Assembly: GCA_947652855.1 (NCBI GenBank)
Contig: CANTEO010000017.1
Location: forward strand, 1-42,308
Origin: an uncultured Roseburia sp.
Lineage (GTDB): Bacteria > Bacillota > Clostridia > Lachnospirales > Lachnospiraceae
Length of the DNA stretch: 42,308 nucleotides
Reading direction: 5' to 3'
The notes beneath the pieces were generated by a model that ran no database searches, had not been told where the DNA came from, and was given only the letters and a program-made list of their open reading frames with translations. Below, one piece after another: positions 17,606 to 24,975 of this stretch. Both the position numbers and the translations under genes were made by a program. The first letter of the stretch is position 1, and each line of letters begins with the position of its first letter.

Positions 17606-17634
17606 ATTATATGTGTTAGGGGCTGCAAAAGCAA
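17606..17634 (-). promoter_or_regulatory. ftsH promoter
   Basis: Minus strand TTGCTT (17629-17634), a 17-base spacer and a perfect TATAAT (17606-17611). Transcription would start near 17599, giving a leader of about 78 bases before the ftsH ATG. Confidence 0.7.
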
Positions 17635-17638
17635 TACG

Positions 17639-17652
17639 AAGTTCATGAACTT
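17639..17652. promoter_or_regulatory. Perfect 14-base palindrome upstream of the ftsH promoter
   Basis: AAGTTCATGAACTT is its own reverse complement and ends four bases upstream of the ftsH -35 box, where an activator or a stress regulator could bind. It is followed on the plus strand by a run of T and may instead be a weak stem. No known regulator site is recognised. Confidence 0.3.
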
Positions 17653-17687
17653 TTTTTGTTTTTTCTTAAGAATTTGTAAAGAGCGGC

Positions 17688-17897
17688 CTACTGTATCGAA
17701 ATCACCCGATAGTCCCGATCCTCCACGGCTTTCTTAAGCGCGCCGTCGCTGACTTCGCCGCTTAGGGAAACGGCCGCCGTCCCTTCTTCATGGCTGACCT
17801 TCGCCTCCGCCACGCCTTCGACCGCCTCCAGCGCTTTCTTCACCGCCGCCTCGCAATGCCCGCACATCATGCCTTCAATTTTCATTATTTTTTCCAT
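17688..17897 (-). CDS. Possible independently translated CopZ-like copper chaperone inside copA
   Basis: Within copA and in the same frame, an ATG at 17895-17897 is preceded by TGGAGGA with eight bases of spacing, a better ribosome binding site than that of copA itself. Starting here gives a 69-residue protein that is exactly one heavy-metal domain with the CxxC copper site in GMMCGHC, the size and form of free CopZ chaperones. So copper chaperone and pump could come from one gene. Alternatively, the site is a relic of a once separate copZ that fused to copA. No experiment is implied; the evidence is the site and the domain edge. Confidence 0.35.
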   Translation of the reverse strand: MEKIMKIEGMMCGHCEAAVKKALEAVEGVAEAKVSHEEGTAAVSLSGEVSDGALKKAVEDRDYRVISIQ

Positions 17898-20246
17898 GTT
17901 CTTTTCCTCCATTTTCTTTTTATGCGCAAGGCCGCCTGAGTGGCCCTGTGTTCCATTCCCATGCGTTTTCTTCTTATCCTTTGCCGCGCTATGGACAGAC
18001 AGAAGGTTTAAGCGCAGCGCGTTCGTCACGACGCAGAAGCTGGACAGGCTCATGGCCGCCGCGCCGAACATAGGATTTAACTTTAAGCCAAGCCACGGGA
18101 TGAACAGCCCTGCGGCCAGCGGAATTCCCAGGACATTATAGAGGAACGCCCAAAACAGATTTTCATGGATGTTCCTCAAAACCGCGCGGCTTAGCCGTAT
18201 GGCCGCCGGCACGTCGCTTAACCTGCTCTTCATCAGCACCACGTCCGCCGCGTCAATCGCAATGTCCGTCCCTGCCCCAATCGCAATCCCAACGTCCGCC
18301 CGCATTAACGCCGGCGCGTCATTGATGCCGTCCCCGACCATAGCGACTTTCCCCCGCTCCTTTAACGAGCGGATGACGCGCTCCTTGCCTTCCGGCAGCA
18401 CCCCGGCAATCACCTCATCTACCCCGGCCAACGCGCCAATCGCATTCGCGGTGCGCTCATTGTCGCCTGTAAGCATAACGACGTGGATGCCCATGCCCTT
18501 AAGCTCCCTTACCGCCTGCGGGCTTTCTTCCTTCATCTTGTCCGCCACTGCGATCAGGCCCAGAAACTGTCCTTCTTTTGCAAAAAACAGCGGCGTCTTG
18601 CCTTCGCCGGAAAGCCGCGCGGCCTCCGCTTCGATTTCTTTTGGCACAGCGATTTTTGTTCCGATATAGGCCGCGTTCCCGCCCCACAGGCGATCCCCGC
18701 CAACAATCCCCGTCAGGCCGTTGCCCGCCACTGCGGCAAAATCCTCGGCCTCTTCCAGGGACAGGCCCCGCGCTTTCGCTTCGCGCATCACTGCGGACGC
18801 CAGGGGATGCTCGCTTTTTTGCTCCAACGACGCGGCAAGGCGCAAAAGCTCCTCCTTTAAAATCCCTTTCACGGGCAGCACGTCCGTCACGCTAGGCTCC
18901 CCCGTCGTGACTGTCCCTGTCTTATCCAGCGCCACGACATCCACTTTCCCGGCCTCTTCCAGGGACACAGCCGTCTTGAACATCATTCCGTTTTTTGCCC
19001 CCATGCCGTTCCCTACCATAATTGCGACGGGGGTCGCAAGCCCAAGCGCGCACGGGCAGCTAATCACCAGCACGGAAATCCCCCGCGCCAGCGCAAACCC
19101 AACGCCATAGCCAAACAGCAGCCAAGCCGCCATGGCAAGCAGCGCAATCGCAATGACAATCGGCACAAACACGCCGGAAACGCGATCCGCCACCTTGGCG
19201 ATAGGCGCCTTTGTCGCCGCCGCGTCGCTCACCAGGCGGATAATCTGAGACAGCGCCGTATCCTCCCCCACCCGAACCGCCTCACATTTCAGGAAGCCGG
19301 ATTGATTGGCCGTCGCCGCAGAAACGCCGTCCCCAGGCGATTTGTCCGCCGGAATGCTCTCCCCTGTCAGCGCCGCCTCATTCACCGCGCTGCTCCCTTC
19401 CAGCACAATGCCGTCCACCGGAATATGCTCCCCAGGGCGCACGACGAATACGTCGCCCTTTTTCACCTGATCAATAGAAACCTCTGTCTCCACGCCGTTT
19501 ACAAGAACCGTCGCTTTCTGTGGCGAAAGCCGCATCAGGCCCTTCAGCGCGTCCGTCGTCTTTCCCTTCGACCTCGCCTCCAGCATTTTGCCGACGGTAA
19601 TCAGCGTCAATATCATCGCCGCTGACTCAAAGTAAAACTCATGGAAATACTGCATGGCCTTCCCCATGTCTCCCGCCTGCTGCGCATACGTCATGGCAAA
19701 CAGGGCATACGCGCTATAGGCAAACGACGCGGCGGAGCCAAGCGCCACCAGCGTATCCATGTTTGGCGCAAGGTGAAATAAGCTCTGAAACCCGCTGATA
19801 AAGAACTTCTGGTTAATCACCATTACGGCGATCGTAAGCAGCATCTGCAAAAGCCCCTGCGCCACAAGGTTCTCCTCCAAAAAGCCAGGCAGCGGCCAGC
19901 CCCACATCATATGCCCCATGGAAAGGTACATCAGCGCCAAAAGAAACGCGGCCGACGCAATCAGCCTCTTTTTTAAAAACGGCGTCTCTTTGTCCCTTAG
20001 CGCCTCCTCCATCTCCCCGGCCGCCTCACGGCGCGCGCCTTTTGCGGCATCCTTTCTCGCGGCGCCATACCCGGCCGCCTCCACCGCGGCAATCACCGCA
20101 GACTCTGCCGCCGCCCCCTCCACGCCCATGGAATTCGTCAGGAGGCTGACGGAGCAGGAGGTCACGCCAGGCACCTTTTTCACCGCCTTCTCCACGCGCG
20201 CGCTGCAGGCCGCGCAGCTCATTCCTGTCACATTATACTGTTCCAA
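17688..20246 (-). CDS. copA: Copper-exporting P1B-type ATPase with extra C-terminal CopZ-like domain
   Basis: Pumps Cu(I) out of the cytoplasm using ATP. An N-terminal heavy-metal domain has GMSCAAC at residues 8-14. Eight predicted membrane segments follow, with the metal-site SCPCALG at about residue 395. The phosphorylated Asp is in DKTGT at about 440, SEHPLA is near 480, and GDGINDAP is near 635. Unusually, a Lys/His/Gly-rich linker after the last membrane segment leads to a second complete heavy-metal domain (GMMCGHC, residues ~784-852), where a separate copZ gene might be expected. The start is TTG at 20246 with AGAGGTG upstream, ten bases after the csoR stop. It is co-transcribed with csoR and so derepressed by copper. 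Cu(I) rather than zinc or cadmium is supported by CPC and the csoR partner. Confidence 0.95.
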   Translation of the reverse strand: MEQYNVTGMSCAACSARVEKAVKKVPGVTSCSVSLLTNSMGVEGAAAESAVIAAVEAAGYGAARKDAAKGARREAAGEMEEALRDKETPFLKKRLIASAAFLLALMYLSMGHMMWGWPLPGFLEENLVAQGLLQMLLTIAVMVINQKFFISGFQSLFHLAPNMDTLVALGSAASFAYSAYALFAMTYAQQAGDMGKAMQYFHEFYFESAAMILTLITVGKMLEARSKGKTTDALKGLMRLSPQKATVLVNGVETEVSIDQVKKGDVFVVRPGEHIPVDGIVLEGSSAVNEAALTGESIPADKSPGDGVSAATANQSGFLKCEAVRVGEDTALSQIIRLVSDAAATKAPIAKVADRVSGVFVPIVIAIALLAMAAWLLFGYGVGFALARGISVLVISCPCALGLATPVAIMVGNGMGAKNGMMFKTAVSLEEAGKVDVVALDKTGTVTTGEPSVTDVLPVKGILKEELLRLAASLEQKSEHPLASAVMREAKARGLSLEEAEDFAAVAGNGLTGIVGGDRLWGGNAAYIGTKIAVPKEIEAEAARLSGEGKTPLFFAKEGQFLGLIAVADKMKEESPQAVRELKGMGIHVVMLTGDNERTANAIGALAGVDEVIAGVLPEGKERVIRSLKERGKVAMVGDGINDAPALMRADVGIAIGAGTDIAIDAADVVLMKSRLSDVPAAIRLSRAVLRNIHENLFWAFLYNVLGIPLAAGLFIPWLGLKLNPMFGAAAMSLSSFCVVTNALRLNLLSVHSAAKDKKKTHGNGTQGHSGGLAHKKKMEEKNMEKIMKIEGMMCGHCEAAVKKALEAVEGVAEAKVSHEEGTAAVSLSGEVSDGALKKAVEDRDYRVISIQ

Positions 20247-20256
20247 AATATCACCT

Positions 20257-20562
20257 CTATTTCATGAATTTCTGCAAAATCGAAAGCAGCTCCTCCACCG
20301 TCTCCTCTTTTCCCGCCTTCATGTCGTCCACCACGCACGTCTTAATATGATTCTCCAAAAGCTGCCGGTTAAAGCTGCTGATCGCGGCGCTCACCGCCGC
20401 TGACTGCACCAGGATGTCCGTGCAGTACGCATCCCGCTCCACCATGCCCTTGATGCCCCGCACCTGCCCCTCAATGCGGCTTAAGCGGTGAATCAAGTCC
20501 TTATGCTCCTCGCAGGAGCGTTTTTTTACCTTATGTGGACAGCATTCCCGCTCTCCCTCCAT
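20257..20562 (-). CDS. csoR: Copper-sensing transcriptional repressor CsoR
   Basis: All-helical repressor of the CsoR/RcnR (DUF156) family that leaves its operator when it binds Cu(I). The copper ligands are visible as Cys in YCTDILVQ and as His and Cys in NHIKTCV, the Cys-His-Cys pattern of true copper sensors. The N-terminal HRLSRIEGQVRGI helix is typical. The frame extends to an ATG at 20577, but GGGAGG lies seven bases before the ATG at 20562 (MEGERE), so 101 residues is preferred. An additional N-terminal CC pair and His precede the fold. It is the first gene of the csoR-copA operon and autoregulated through the operator at 20600-20616. Confidence 0.95.
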   Translation of the reverse strand: MEGERECCPHKVKKRSCEEHKDLIHRLSRIEGQVRGIKGMVERDAYCTDILVQSAAVSAAISSFNRQLLENHIKTCVVDDMKAGKEETVEELLSILQKFMK

Positions 20563-20596
20563 GACGATACCTCCCATCCTTAATCCTCTAGCTCAT

Positions 20597-20624
20597 AATA
20601 TACCCTAAGGGGGTATCCCGTCAA
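20597..20624 (-). promoter_or_regulatory. csoR-copA promoter with CsoR operator in the spacer
   Basis: Minus strand TTGACG (20619-20624), a 16-base spacer and TATATT (20597-20602). The inverted repeat ATACCC (20600-20605) and GGGTAT (20611-20616), with G/C-tracts in between, overlaps the spacer and -10 box. This is the usual TACCC...GGGTA form of CsoR operators, so bound CsoR would block RNA polymerase until copper is present. Confidence 0.8.
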
Positions 20625-20639
20625 GTGGATTTTACTAGT

Positions 20640-20668
20640 TTGCGCAATTGAAAGTTTTGTGCTATGCT
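20640..20668 (+). promoter_or_regulatory. Possible promoter of the Uma2 gene
   Basis: TTGCGC (20640-20645), a 17-base spacer and TATGCT (20663-20668). Both hexamers are only partial matches. It lies back to back with the csoR promoter. Confidence 0.35.
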
Positions 20669-20696
20669 TAAAAAAATATGAAAAAGGAGCGTAACC

Positions 20697-21239
20697 ATGC
20701 CACTGCCTCAGAAGAAAAAATGCACGATAAAAGACATCTATGCCCTGCCAGAAGGGCAAAGGGCTGAACTCATTGAACAGCAGCTCCACTTAATGGCGCC
20801 GCCAACAAGAATCCATCAAAAATTAATTTCAGAGCTTACGCAGATCATTGGGCAATACATCAAATCCAAACACGGTGGCTGCGAAATATATCCGGCTCCC
20901 TTTGCCGTGTTCTTAGATGAAAAGAAAGACATCTATGTTGAGCCGGACGTCAGCGTCATTTGCGACAGAAACAAGCTGAACGACCAGGGATGCGTAGGCG
21001 CCCCGGATTTCATTATTGAGATTGTGTCCCCATCCAGCCGAAAAATGGATTATTCCACAAAAAATTCCCTCTACTCCAATGCCGGAGTGCGGGAATATTG
21101 GATCATTGACCCCGCAAAAGAGCGCACGACAGTCTACCGATATGAAGAAGACGCTGCGCCAATGGTTTTTCTGTTCCATCAAGAAATCAGCGTCGGCATC
21201 TTTGAGGGCTTTTCCATCCGCATCTCAGATCTTTTATAA
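20697..21239 (+). CDS. Uma2 family (DUF820) restriction-endonuclease-fold protein
   Basis: A 180-residue protein of the Uma2 family, whose members share a PD-(D/E)xK nuclease-like fold; biological roles are mostly unknown. The core pattern is present: an EPDVSVI block at about residue 82 with the acidic metal ligand, PDFIIEIVSPSS at about 102 supplying the next acidic residue, a downstream Lys in YSTKNSLY, and GVREYWIIDP at about 138. An AAGGAG seven bases before the ATG supports the start. It stands alone on the plus strand between the divergent csoR promoter and a convergent glycosyltransferase, with no methylase or toxin-antitoxin partner. Such genes are often scattered through genomes as orphans, and activity cannot be judged from sequence alone. 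Confidence 0.88.
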   Translation: MPLPQKKKCTIKDIYALPEGQRAELIEQQLHLMAPPTRIHQKLISELTQIIGQYIKSKHGGCEIYPAPFAVFLDEKKDIYVEPDVSVICDRNKLNDQGCVGAPDFIIEIVSPSSRKMDYSTKNSLYSNAGVREYWIIDPAKERTTVYRYEEDAAPMVFLFHQEISVGIFEGFSIRISDLL

Positions 21240-21278
21240 CGGCGCCCTTCCAGGTCTTTTACAGAACTCCTCCCAGAA

Positions 21279-21331
21279 TTGAAATTCGGACGCCTGGCGG
21301 CAGACAAAAGCGCCAAACGTCCGAAATTCAA
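21279..21331. terminator. Bidirectional terminator-like hairpin between convergent genes
   Basis: TTGAAATTCGGACG (21279-21292) pairs with CGTCCGAAATTCAA (21318-21331) over 12 of 14 positions, with an inner TGGCG/CGCCA stem (21295-21299 with 21311-21315). It sits between the stops of the Uma2 gene and the minus-strand glycosyltransferase. No strong T-run follows on either side. Confidence 0.55.
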
Positions 21332-21360
21332 GCCTATGAATGAAGTTTCCATGCCTATCT

Positions 21361-22377
21361 TTAATTAAATCCCACCACTTTCTGCGAAATCTTATACGCC
21401 GCAATCGAGATCTTCCTGCCCCCGCGTCCCGGCAGGTTCATTGTGTTGCCCATAATCCCCATCCGAAGGCGATGGAACAGGCGAAGATCCTGCTGCTTAA
21501 TGTAGCGCCACAGCTCCCTTTTCTTCTCCAGGTTCTCCTTCGTGCCGGAACGGATGAGCATCACAGTAGAGATGACCGTGATAATCTCCAGATAATTGAA
21601 CATATAGCGGCGCAGCTTGCGGTTGGGAATCTTCCAAAGGTCATGCACGTCCAGCATCAGCTTATTGACCTTGATCTGCTGGTCGATCCTGCCAATCATC
21701 ACCTTCTCATTGACAGACTGATCGTCCCTTCCAATGAAATACCGGTAAAAATCCACGTCCATATAGTACATATTCTTCACAAACGGAAGCGGCTCATAGA
21801 CAAACAGGTTATCCACATAGAATGTATGCTCCGGCAGCTCTAAGCCGCAGTCCTTCAACAGCTTCGTGCGGTAAATGACCGAATGCATTAAAATATACTG
21901 CCCCTTTCGGAACCGCTTCGCGTCCTCCCACTGAAACAGGCGGTTCTGCGGCAGCACAGAAGCATACCGCATCACCCTTTTATGCTTCGCGCCCTGCTTT
22001 TCATACACAAAATTACTGATCATCATGTCTAACGTCTCAGAACCCCCCGCAAGCTCCTTTAGCTTGGCAAGGATCGCCCGGTAGCTTTCCGCGTCCACCC
22101 AGTCGTCGCTGTCCACGACTTTAAAGAACAGTCCCGACGCATTCTTGATCCCGGCGTTCACGGCGGCCCCATGCCCCCCGTTCTCCTGATGGATGGCCCT
22201 TACGATATTTGGGTGCTTCTTCTGATACGCGTTTGCGATTTCCCTTGTCATGTCCTTTGAGCCGTCGTTGATAATCAAGATCTCCACGTCGTCCCCGCCA
22301 GGGAGCAGGGAATCCACGCACTTTTCCATGTAATCCTCTGAATTGTAGCACGGTATTGCGATTGTCAATAATTTCAT
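21361..22377 (-). CDS. Family 2 glycosyltransferase, probable galactofuranosyl-type partner of Glf
   Basis: GT-A fold glycosyltransferase of 338 residues. The N-terminal half has the GT2 marks IAIPCYNSEDYM, ILIINDGSKD and the metal-binding VVDSDDWVD at about residue 90. A large C-terminal region (residues ~180-338) is rich in Tyr and basic residues, ending LPGRGGRKISIAAYK, with no clear membrane segment. Its ATG overlaps the glf stop in ATGA, so it is translationally coupled to UDP-galactopyranose mutase. That coupling suggests it transfers galactofuranose, or builds the same glycan, at the cytoplasmic face of the membrane. The sugar assignment is inference from the neighbour, not from the protein itself. 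Confidence 0.87.
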   Translation of the reverse strand: MKLLTIAIPCYNSEDYMEKCVDSLLPGGDDVEILIINDGSKDMTREIANAYQKKHPNIVRAIHQENGGHGAAVNAGIKNASGLFFKVVDSDDWVDAESYRAILAKLKELAGGSETLDMMISNFVYEKQGAKHKRVMRYASVLPQNRLFQWEDAKRFRKGQYILMHSVIYRTKLLKDCGLELPEHTFYVDNLFVYEPLPFVKNMYYMDVDFYRYFIGRDDQSVNEKVMIGRIDQQIKVNKLMLDVHDLWKIPNRKLRRYMFNYLEIITVISTVMLIRSGTKENLEKKRELWRYIKQQDLRLFHRLRMGIMGNTMNLPGRGGRKISIAAYKISQKVVGFN

Positions 22378-23528
22378 TTCTCTTCTCCTATGATCTGCCC
22401 TGCCAGCCGCAGCGCTTTTTTTACAATTGCGTCTATATTATAATATTTATATTCTGCAAGCCTGCCTAACAAATATACATTTTTCAAGTTCTGTATTTTT
22501 TCTGCATATTTTTGATAAATCGCCTGATTCTCTTCATTCAAAATCGCATAATAAGGAATCTCCCCCGCAGCCCCCGTATAGGCAAATGGGTATTCCTTTA
22601 CAATTGTCGTCCCGTCCGTCTCCTCCTGCCTGGTTAAAAACTTAAACTCTGTAATCCTCGTATACGCTTCGCTGACAGTGTAATTGACGACGCTTCTGCC
22701 CAAAAAGCTGTCTGTGTCATAATGCTCAAACCGAAAATCCAGAGAACGGTAAGGCAGCCTGCCATATACATGGGAAAACAGCTCATCCAGCGCGCCGGTA
22801 TACACCACTTCCCCCGTAAACTCTTTCCCTTCAAAAAGAACCCGGCCCGGCTCAAACGTCAGGACATCCCTGCAGTCTGTCGAGGTTCTCACAGTCAGGC
22901 CAGGATGGCTTAGCATGCTCTTAAACATCGCCGTGTATCCCTCTTTTGGCATCCCCTGGTACTTGTCCTGAAAATAGCGGTTGTCATGGGAAATCAGCAC
23001 GGGAACCCGGCCTGTCACCTCAGGGCTGATCTCCTCAGGCGTCTGCCCCCACTGCTTCATGGTATAGTGCAGAAAAATATTCTCATACACATATTCCGCA
23101 ATCGCCTTTATGTCCTCATTCGCATTCTCCCTAAGCTTCATAATCGGCACGCGGCTCCCCTCGCCGTATTCTGCAGTCAAGAGCCGCTCCAGCCGGTCCG
23201 CCTTCTTTGAGTCATATATTTTGTGGAGCGTATTTAAGTTAAACGGGACGGGGAGCAGCTCTCCATGCACATCCGCCACGACCTCATGCCCAAAAAAAAT
23301 CCAGTCCGTAAACCTGGACAAGAACCGATAAACCTCCTCTTCATTTGTATGAAAAATATGCGGCCCGTATTTATGAATCAAAATCCCATGGCTGTCCAAT
23401 TCATCATAGCAGTTGCCTCCGATATGCGGCCGCCGCTCCAACACCAAAACCTTCTTCCCCGCTTCGGCAAGCGTTCGCGCCGTCGAGGCGCCCGCTGCGC
23501 CGGAGCCTATGATAATGCTGTCAAACAT
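22374..23528 (-). CDS. glf: UDP-galactopyranose mutase
   Basis: FAD enzyme that converts UDP-galactopyranose to UDP-galactofuranose, the donor for galactofuranose in surface polysaccharides. The N-terminal FAD-binding GSGAAGAS Rossmann motif is at residues ~8-15. The family marks RRPHIGGNCYD, GPHIFHTN and PVPFNLNTL follow, and RLAEYKYYNID lies near the C-terminus. The frame runs to 23552, but GGAGG lies nine bases before the ATG at 23528, so MFDSIIIG is taken as the start (384 residues, normal length). It forms a two-gene operon with the glycosyltransferase overlapping its stop. Humans lack this sugar, so the product is a bacterial-only surface epitope. Confidence 0.95.
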   Translation of the reverse strand: MFDSIIIGSGAAGASTARTLAEAGKKVLVLERRPHIGGNCYDELDSHGILIHKYGPHIFHTNEEEVYRFLSRFTDWIFFGHEVVADVHGELLPVPFNLNTLHKIYDSKKADRLERLLTAEYGEGSRVPIMKLRENANEDIKAIAEYVYENIFLHYTMKQWGQTPEEISPEVTGRVPVLISHDNRYFQDKYQGMPKEGYTAMFKSMLSHPGLTVRTSTDCRDVLTFEPGRVLFEGKEFTGEVVYTGALDELFSHVYGRLPYRSLDFRFEHYDTDSFLGRSVVNYTVSEAYTRITEFKFLTRQEETDGTTIVKEYPFAYTGAAGEIPYYAILNEENQAIYQKYAEKIQNLKNVYLLGRLAEYKYYNIDAIVKKALRLAGQIIGEEK

Positions 23529-23667
23529 CCTTTGCATCCTCCAAGCTAACAATAATTTTCCTTATTATACACATTTCAAATGCCTTTCGCAAGGATTCTC
23601 TGAATTTCCCCCGGCCTTTCCTTCTCATTCATAAAATGTTCACAGACTTCTCATATTATGTAAATAG

Positions 23668-23806
23668 TGCTGTCATAAATCCCAAGTATACTTTTACCAT
23701 AGAAAAAAGAAAACCCCTTTTTCTATGGTAACTAGTGAGTTGCTTCACTTTTATAAAATCTTTTTCATATGAATAGCCGGCGCTTTTGCGCCGGCTCCCT
23801 CTTTTT
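23668..23806 (+). ncRNA. Candidate small RNA between glf and mutY
   Basis: No gene is read rightward here, yet a textbook terminator faces right (see 23775-23806). Upstream on the plus strand are TTCACA (23639-23644), a 16-base spacer and TAAATA (23661-23666), a possible promoter. The predicted ~135-base RNA would contain a perfect 13-bp stem (23695-23707 with 23718-23730, loop AGAAAACCCC) and a small AGTGA/TCACT stem, and would end in the terminator. It matches no RNA family I recognise. The terminator might instead serve mutY from the other side. Confidence 0.3.
23775..23806 (+). terminator. Strong rho-independent terminator facing right
   Basis: AGCCGGCGC (23775-23783) pairs perfectly with GCGCCGGCT (23788-23796) around TTTT, followed by CCCTCTTTTT on the plus strand. 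On the minus strand the stem lies eight bases after the mutY stop but lacks a following T-run. Confidence 0.7.
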
Positions 23807-24926
23807 ATAGCGGCTCAAACTCCTTTAAAGCCGCCTCTTTTTGTATAAAGCGTCCTTTTCCCAACGAAATGTTCAAGTATCCCATATAGGCTGCAAATGC
23901 GGACGGCATGGGGTAATTCTCCTTAAAGTCAGCGGCCTCCGCGAACAAAAGCCCCGACTCCCCTTCCTTTAACGCATCTACCTCGATCAGATAGCCTTTC
24001 ATGCGCCATTCCACATGAGAGAAAATATGCTTCGCGTCTTTCAGTCGGCCTACTTTCAAGGGCCGAAGGCGCAATCCTTCCACATAAGAGAGGGCCTCCT
24101 TCCTGTCCATATGCCCCATTTCATTTGGAAATTCATACATCCCCTCCAAAAGCCCCTTCTCCATGCGCCTGCGAAGCACGACTTTCTCCCCATCCATAAT
24201 CAAAAGCACCGTCCGCTTTTCAATCCTTCGCTTTGCCGGCTTGCTTTTTACGGGAATCGCCCCTGTCAGCCCATCCCTCCTTGCGATGCACAGATCCTGC
24301 CAGGGGCATCCGTCGCATTTGGGCGCCCCGTTTGGGAGGCAGACTGTGGCGCCAAGCTCCATCAACGCCTGGTTAAATTCGCCTGCCGCGCCCTCCGGGA
24401 TCTGCTTTGACAATTCCAGCTCCATATTGGCGCGGACAGACGCTTTTCGAATATCCCTGTCATCGCCCGCCGCCCTTGAAATGACGCGAAGCACATTTCC
24501 GTCCACCGCGGGATGCGTCTTTCCATATGCGATGGAAGAAATCGCCCCCGCCGTGTAATGGCCGATGCCCTTCAATTTCAGCAGCTCTTCATAGTCAGAC
24601 GGGATCACGCCGCCGTATTCCTCCATAACCTGCTTTGCAGCAGCCTTTAAGTTCCTGGCCCGGTTGTAATAGCCAAGGCCCTCCCACAGCTTTAACAGGC
24701 GCTCCTCCTCACATTCCGCAAGCGCCGAAACGTCGGGCAATGCCTTTACAAACCGCTCAAAATACGGCTTCACGGCCTCCACCCTGGTCTGCTGGAGCAT
24801 AATCTCAGACACCCACACACGGTATGGCGTCGCCAGCTCTCTCCAGGGCAGCGCCCTTTTATGGCCCGCAAACCAATGCAGCAGGGGCTGCGTCAGCTCC
24901 TCCAGCTTATATTCCTCAATCCGCAT
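23805..24926 (-). CDS. mutY: A/G-specific adenine glycosylase
   Basis: Base-excision-repair enzyme that removes adenine paired with 8-oxoguanine. The 373-residue protein has the LPWRE start region and the VSEIMLQQT helix. The helix-hairpin-helix LKGIGHYTAGAI is at about residue 115 and is followed by the catalytic Asp in PAVDGNVLRV at about 140. A [4Fe-4S] cluster is bound by four Cys in the spacing C-x6-C-x2-C-x5-C (residues ~197-213). The C-terminal part resembles the NUDIX-like domain that recognises 8-oxoguanine. The ATG follows an AAGAGG site. It lies 49 bases downstream of the large FnIII gene with no clear terminator between, so some read-through is likely. Confidence 0.96.
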   Translation of the reverse strand: MRIEEYKLEELTQPLLHWFAGHKRALPWRELATPYRVWVSEIMLQQTRVEAVKPYFERFVKALPDVSALAECEEERLLKLWEGLGYYNRARNLKAAAKQVMEEYGGVIPSDYEELLKLKGIGHYTAGAISSIAYGKTHPAVDGNVLRVISRAAGDDRDIRKASVRANMELELSKQIPEGAAGEFNQALMELGATVCLPNGAPKCDGCPWQDLCIARRDGLTGAIPVKSKPAKRRIEKRTVLLIMDGEKVVLRRRMEKGLLEGMYEFPNEMGHMDRKEALSYVEGLRLRPLKVGRLKDAKHIFSHVEWRMKGYLIEVDALKEGESGLLFAEAADFKENYPMPSAFAAYMGYLNISLGKGRFIQKEAALKEFEPL

Positions 24927-24975
24927 ACCATCCTCTTATCCCATTGTTTTATCAGTTAATCAGGCGCGCCCTCGC

